From the NCBI GenBank assembly GCA_021845645.1, contig JAJZVM010000007.1, forward strand, positions 62,001 through 126,000: a stretch of 64,000 nt of DNA, given 5' to 3'. The DNA is from Bacillota bacterium. GTDB taxonomy: Bacteria; Bacillota_E; JAJZYS01; JAJYTV01. The position numbers and the translations under genes were made by a program. Below are positions 63,387 through 64,000 of this stretch, one piece after another; the stretch's first letter is position 1; each line of letters starts with the position of its first letter. The notes under the pieces were generated by a model that worked only from the letters and a program-made list of their open reading frames with translations, was not told the origin of the DNA and searched no databases.

Positions 63387-64000
63387 TTACGTCACGTAGG
63401 GTTGGGTGAGGATCTGTGGGTCGATGCGTAGCAGTTCGAAGACGCGACGGATCTCCGGGCGAAGGCGGGAGAACGTGCGATGGTGCACACCGCGATCATC
63501 GACGGAGAGACGCACCTCGACGCGGCGGAGCATGTCGAGGAGCTGGTCCGTGGTCGGCGTGGAGCGCCAGATCCCGCCTGGCAGCAGCATCTTCTTCTGT
63601 AGCGACGTCTCGAGCGAGGCCCGGGCGCGATGCTGGATCAAGCGGTAGATGATGAGGGCGAAGAAGAGGACATAGGCGAAGGCCTCGACGCGCCGCGGAA
63701 GCTTGAGGAAGACCGGCGAGAGATGCCACGGCACCTTGAGGAAGCGCCAGTTCTGCTCCGCGAGGAACTGGCTGTGGTAGTCGCGCAGCACGTCCTCTGC
63801 CGCCTTGTCCTTCAGGGGCACGTTGGTGATCAGTACGAAAGTGGAGAGGCGCTCCTTCTCGCGCTGGATCACGTCAGTCTGCTGATCACCGAGCTTCAGA
63901 TCGATGGTGTAGCGAGTGACACGTGGGGGCTCCTCTCCCTTGCGAGGCCGGCCCCGCTGCGAGCGCTTCAGTTGAACCTCCTGCGTCTGGATCTCGGTCT
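63387..64000 (-). mobile_element. IS1634-like transposase, C-terminal part
   Basis: The frame is open from the right edge of the window to the stop at 63387 (about 204 residues). It reads RYTIDLKLGDQQTDVIQREK, then STFVLITNVPLKDKAAEDVL, EQNWRFLKVPWHLSPVFLKL and PRRVEAFAYVLFFALIIYRL. The STFVLITN...Y...(W/F)RFLK...VFLK...RVEA...LVYRL layout is characteristic of the C-terminal part of IS1634/IS4-group DDE transposases, where the final catalytic Glu lies near EQNWRFLK. The other end of the element is outside the window, so its terminal repeats could not be paired. Confidence 0.75.

Noticed and set aside
1..64000. CRISPR arrays, tRNA or rRNA genes
   Set aside because: No regularly spaced repeats and no cloverleaf or rRNA-like segments were recognised by eye.

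Overview
The window is high-GC DNA (roughly two thirds G+C by eye) with many GTG and TTG starts, strong AGGAGG-type ribosome binding sites and almost no spare space. The chemotaxis set CheA/W/Y/B/R plus CheC, CheD and CheX, a FliY-like FliN, a FlhG-type ATPase and the MoxR-DUF58-DUF4129 operon fit a motile, peptide-eating, high-GC Bacillota-type bacterium (Thermaerobacter/Symbiobacterium/Sulfobacillus-like). That placement is inference; there is no rRNA or other marker gene here. I see no tRNA, rRNA or CRISPR array.

Region 1 (1-21152) is motility and chemotaxis. It opens with the C-terminus of a FliF-like protein, then flgM-flgN-flgK-flgL on the + strand and an FkbM methyltransferase. On the - strand follow flagellin, fliS, fliD, a GNAT acetyltransferase and a TPR-bearing glycosyltransferase, which looks like a flagellin capping and modification set. 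A PilZ brake-type gene (-) is divergent from a tightly coupled + operon: fliN, cheX, degenerate HD-GYP, cheY, cheW, cheA, cheC, cheD, cheB, cheR and a FlhG-like ATPase.

Region 2 (21274-26414) is mixed. It begins with a short peroxiredoxin gene whose peroxidatic cysteine codon is an in-frame TGA followed by a bacterial SECIS-like hairpin with a GGUC loop, so it is very probably a selenoprotein. A vapBC toxin-antitoxin pair with a readable promoter/operator, a moxR-DUF58-DUF4129 operon and a deleted oligopeptide permease pseudogene follow.

Region 3 (26894-60502) is the metabolic core. It starts with a glycyl radical enzyme and its radical-SAM activase. By my recollection of the published active-site residues, the enzyme is trans-4-hydroxy-L-proline dehydratase (HypD). 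It is followed by an S9 prolyl-oligopeptidase-type peptidase, a Dpp-type importer (dppC, dppB and a binding protein) and an Xaa-Pro (M24B) peptidase. Two FCD-type GntR regulators, an HtrA protease, a YCF48-like lipoprotein, a full Liv branched-chain amino acid importer, a second Dpp-type importer, and M28, M20, M14, creatininase-family, RraA and M29 hydrolases or lyases complete it. Together they suggest uptake and complete breakdown of proline/hydroxyproline-rich (collagen-like) peptides. Neither Dpp cluster carries its own ATPase genes.

Region 4 (60503-64000) is a decaying edge. It holds an orphan ribbon-helix-helix protein, a doubly frameshifted secreted-protein gene, a sulfocyanin-like blue copper protein with a clean terminator, an arginase C-terminal remnant, a cupin and the 3' part of an IS1634-like transposase running off the window.
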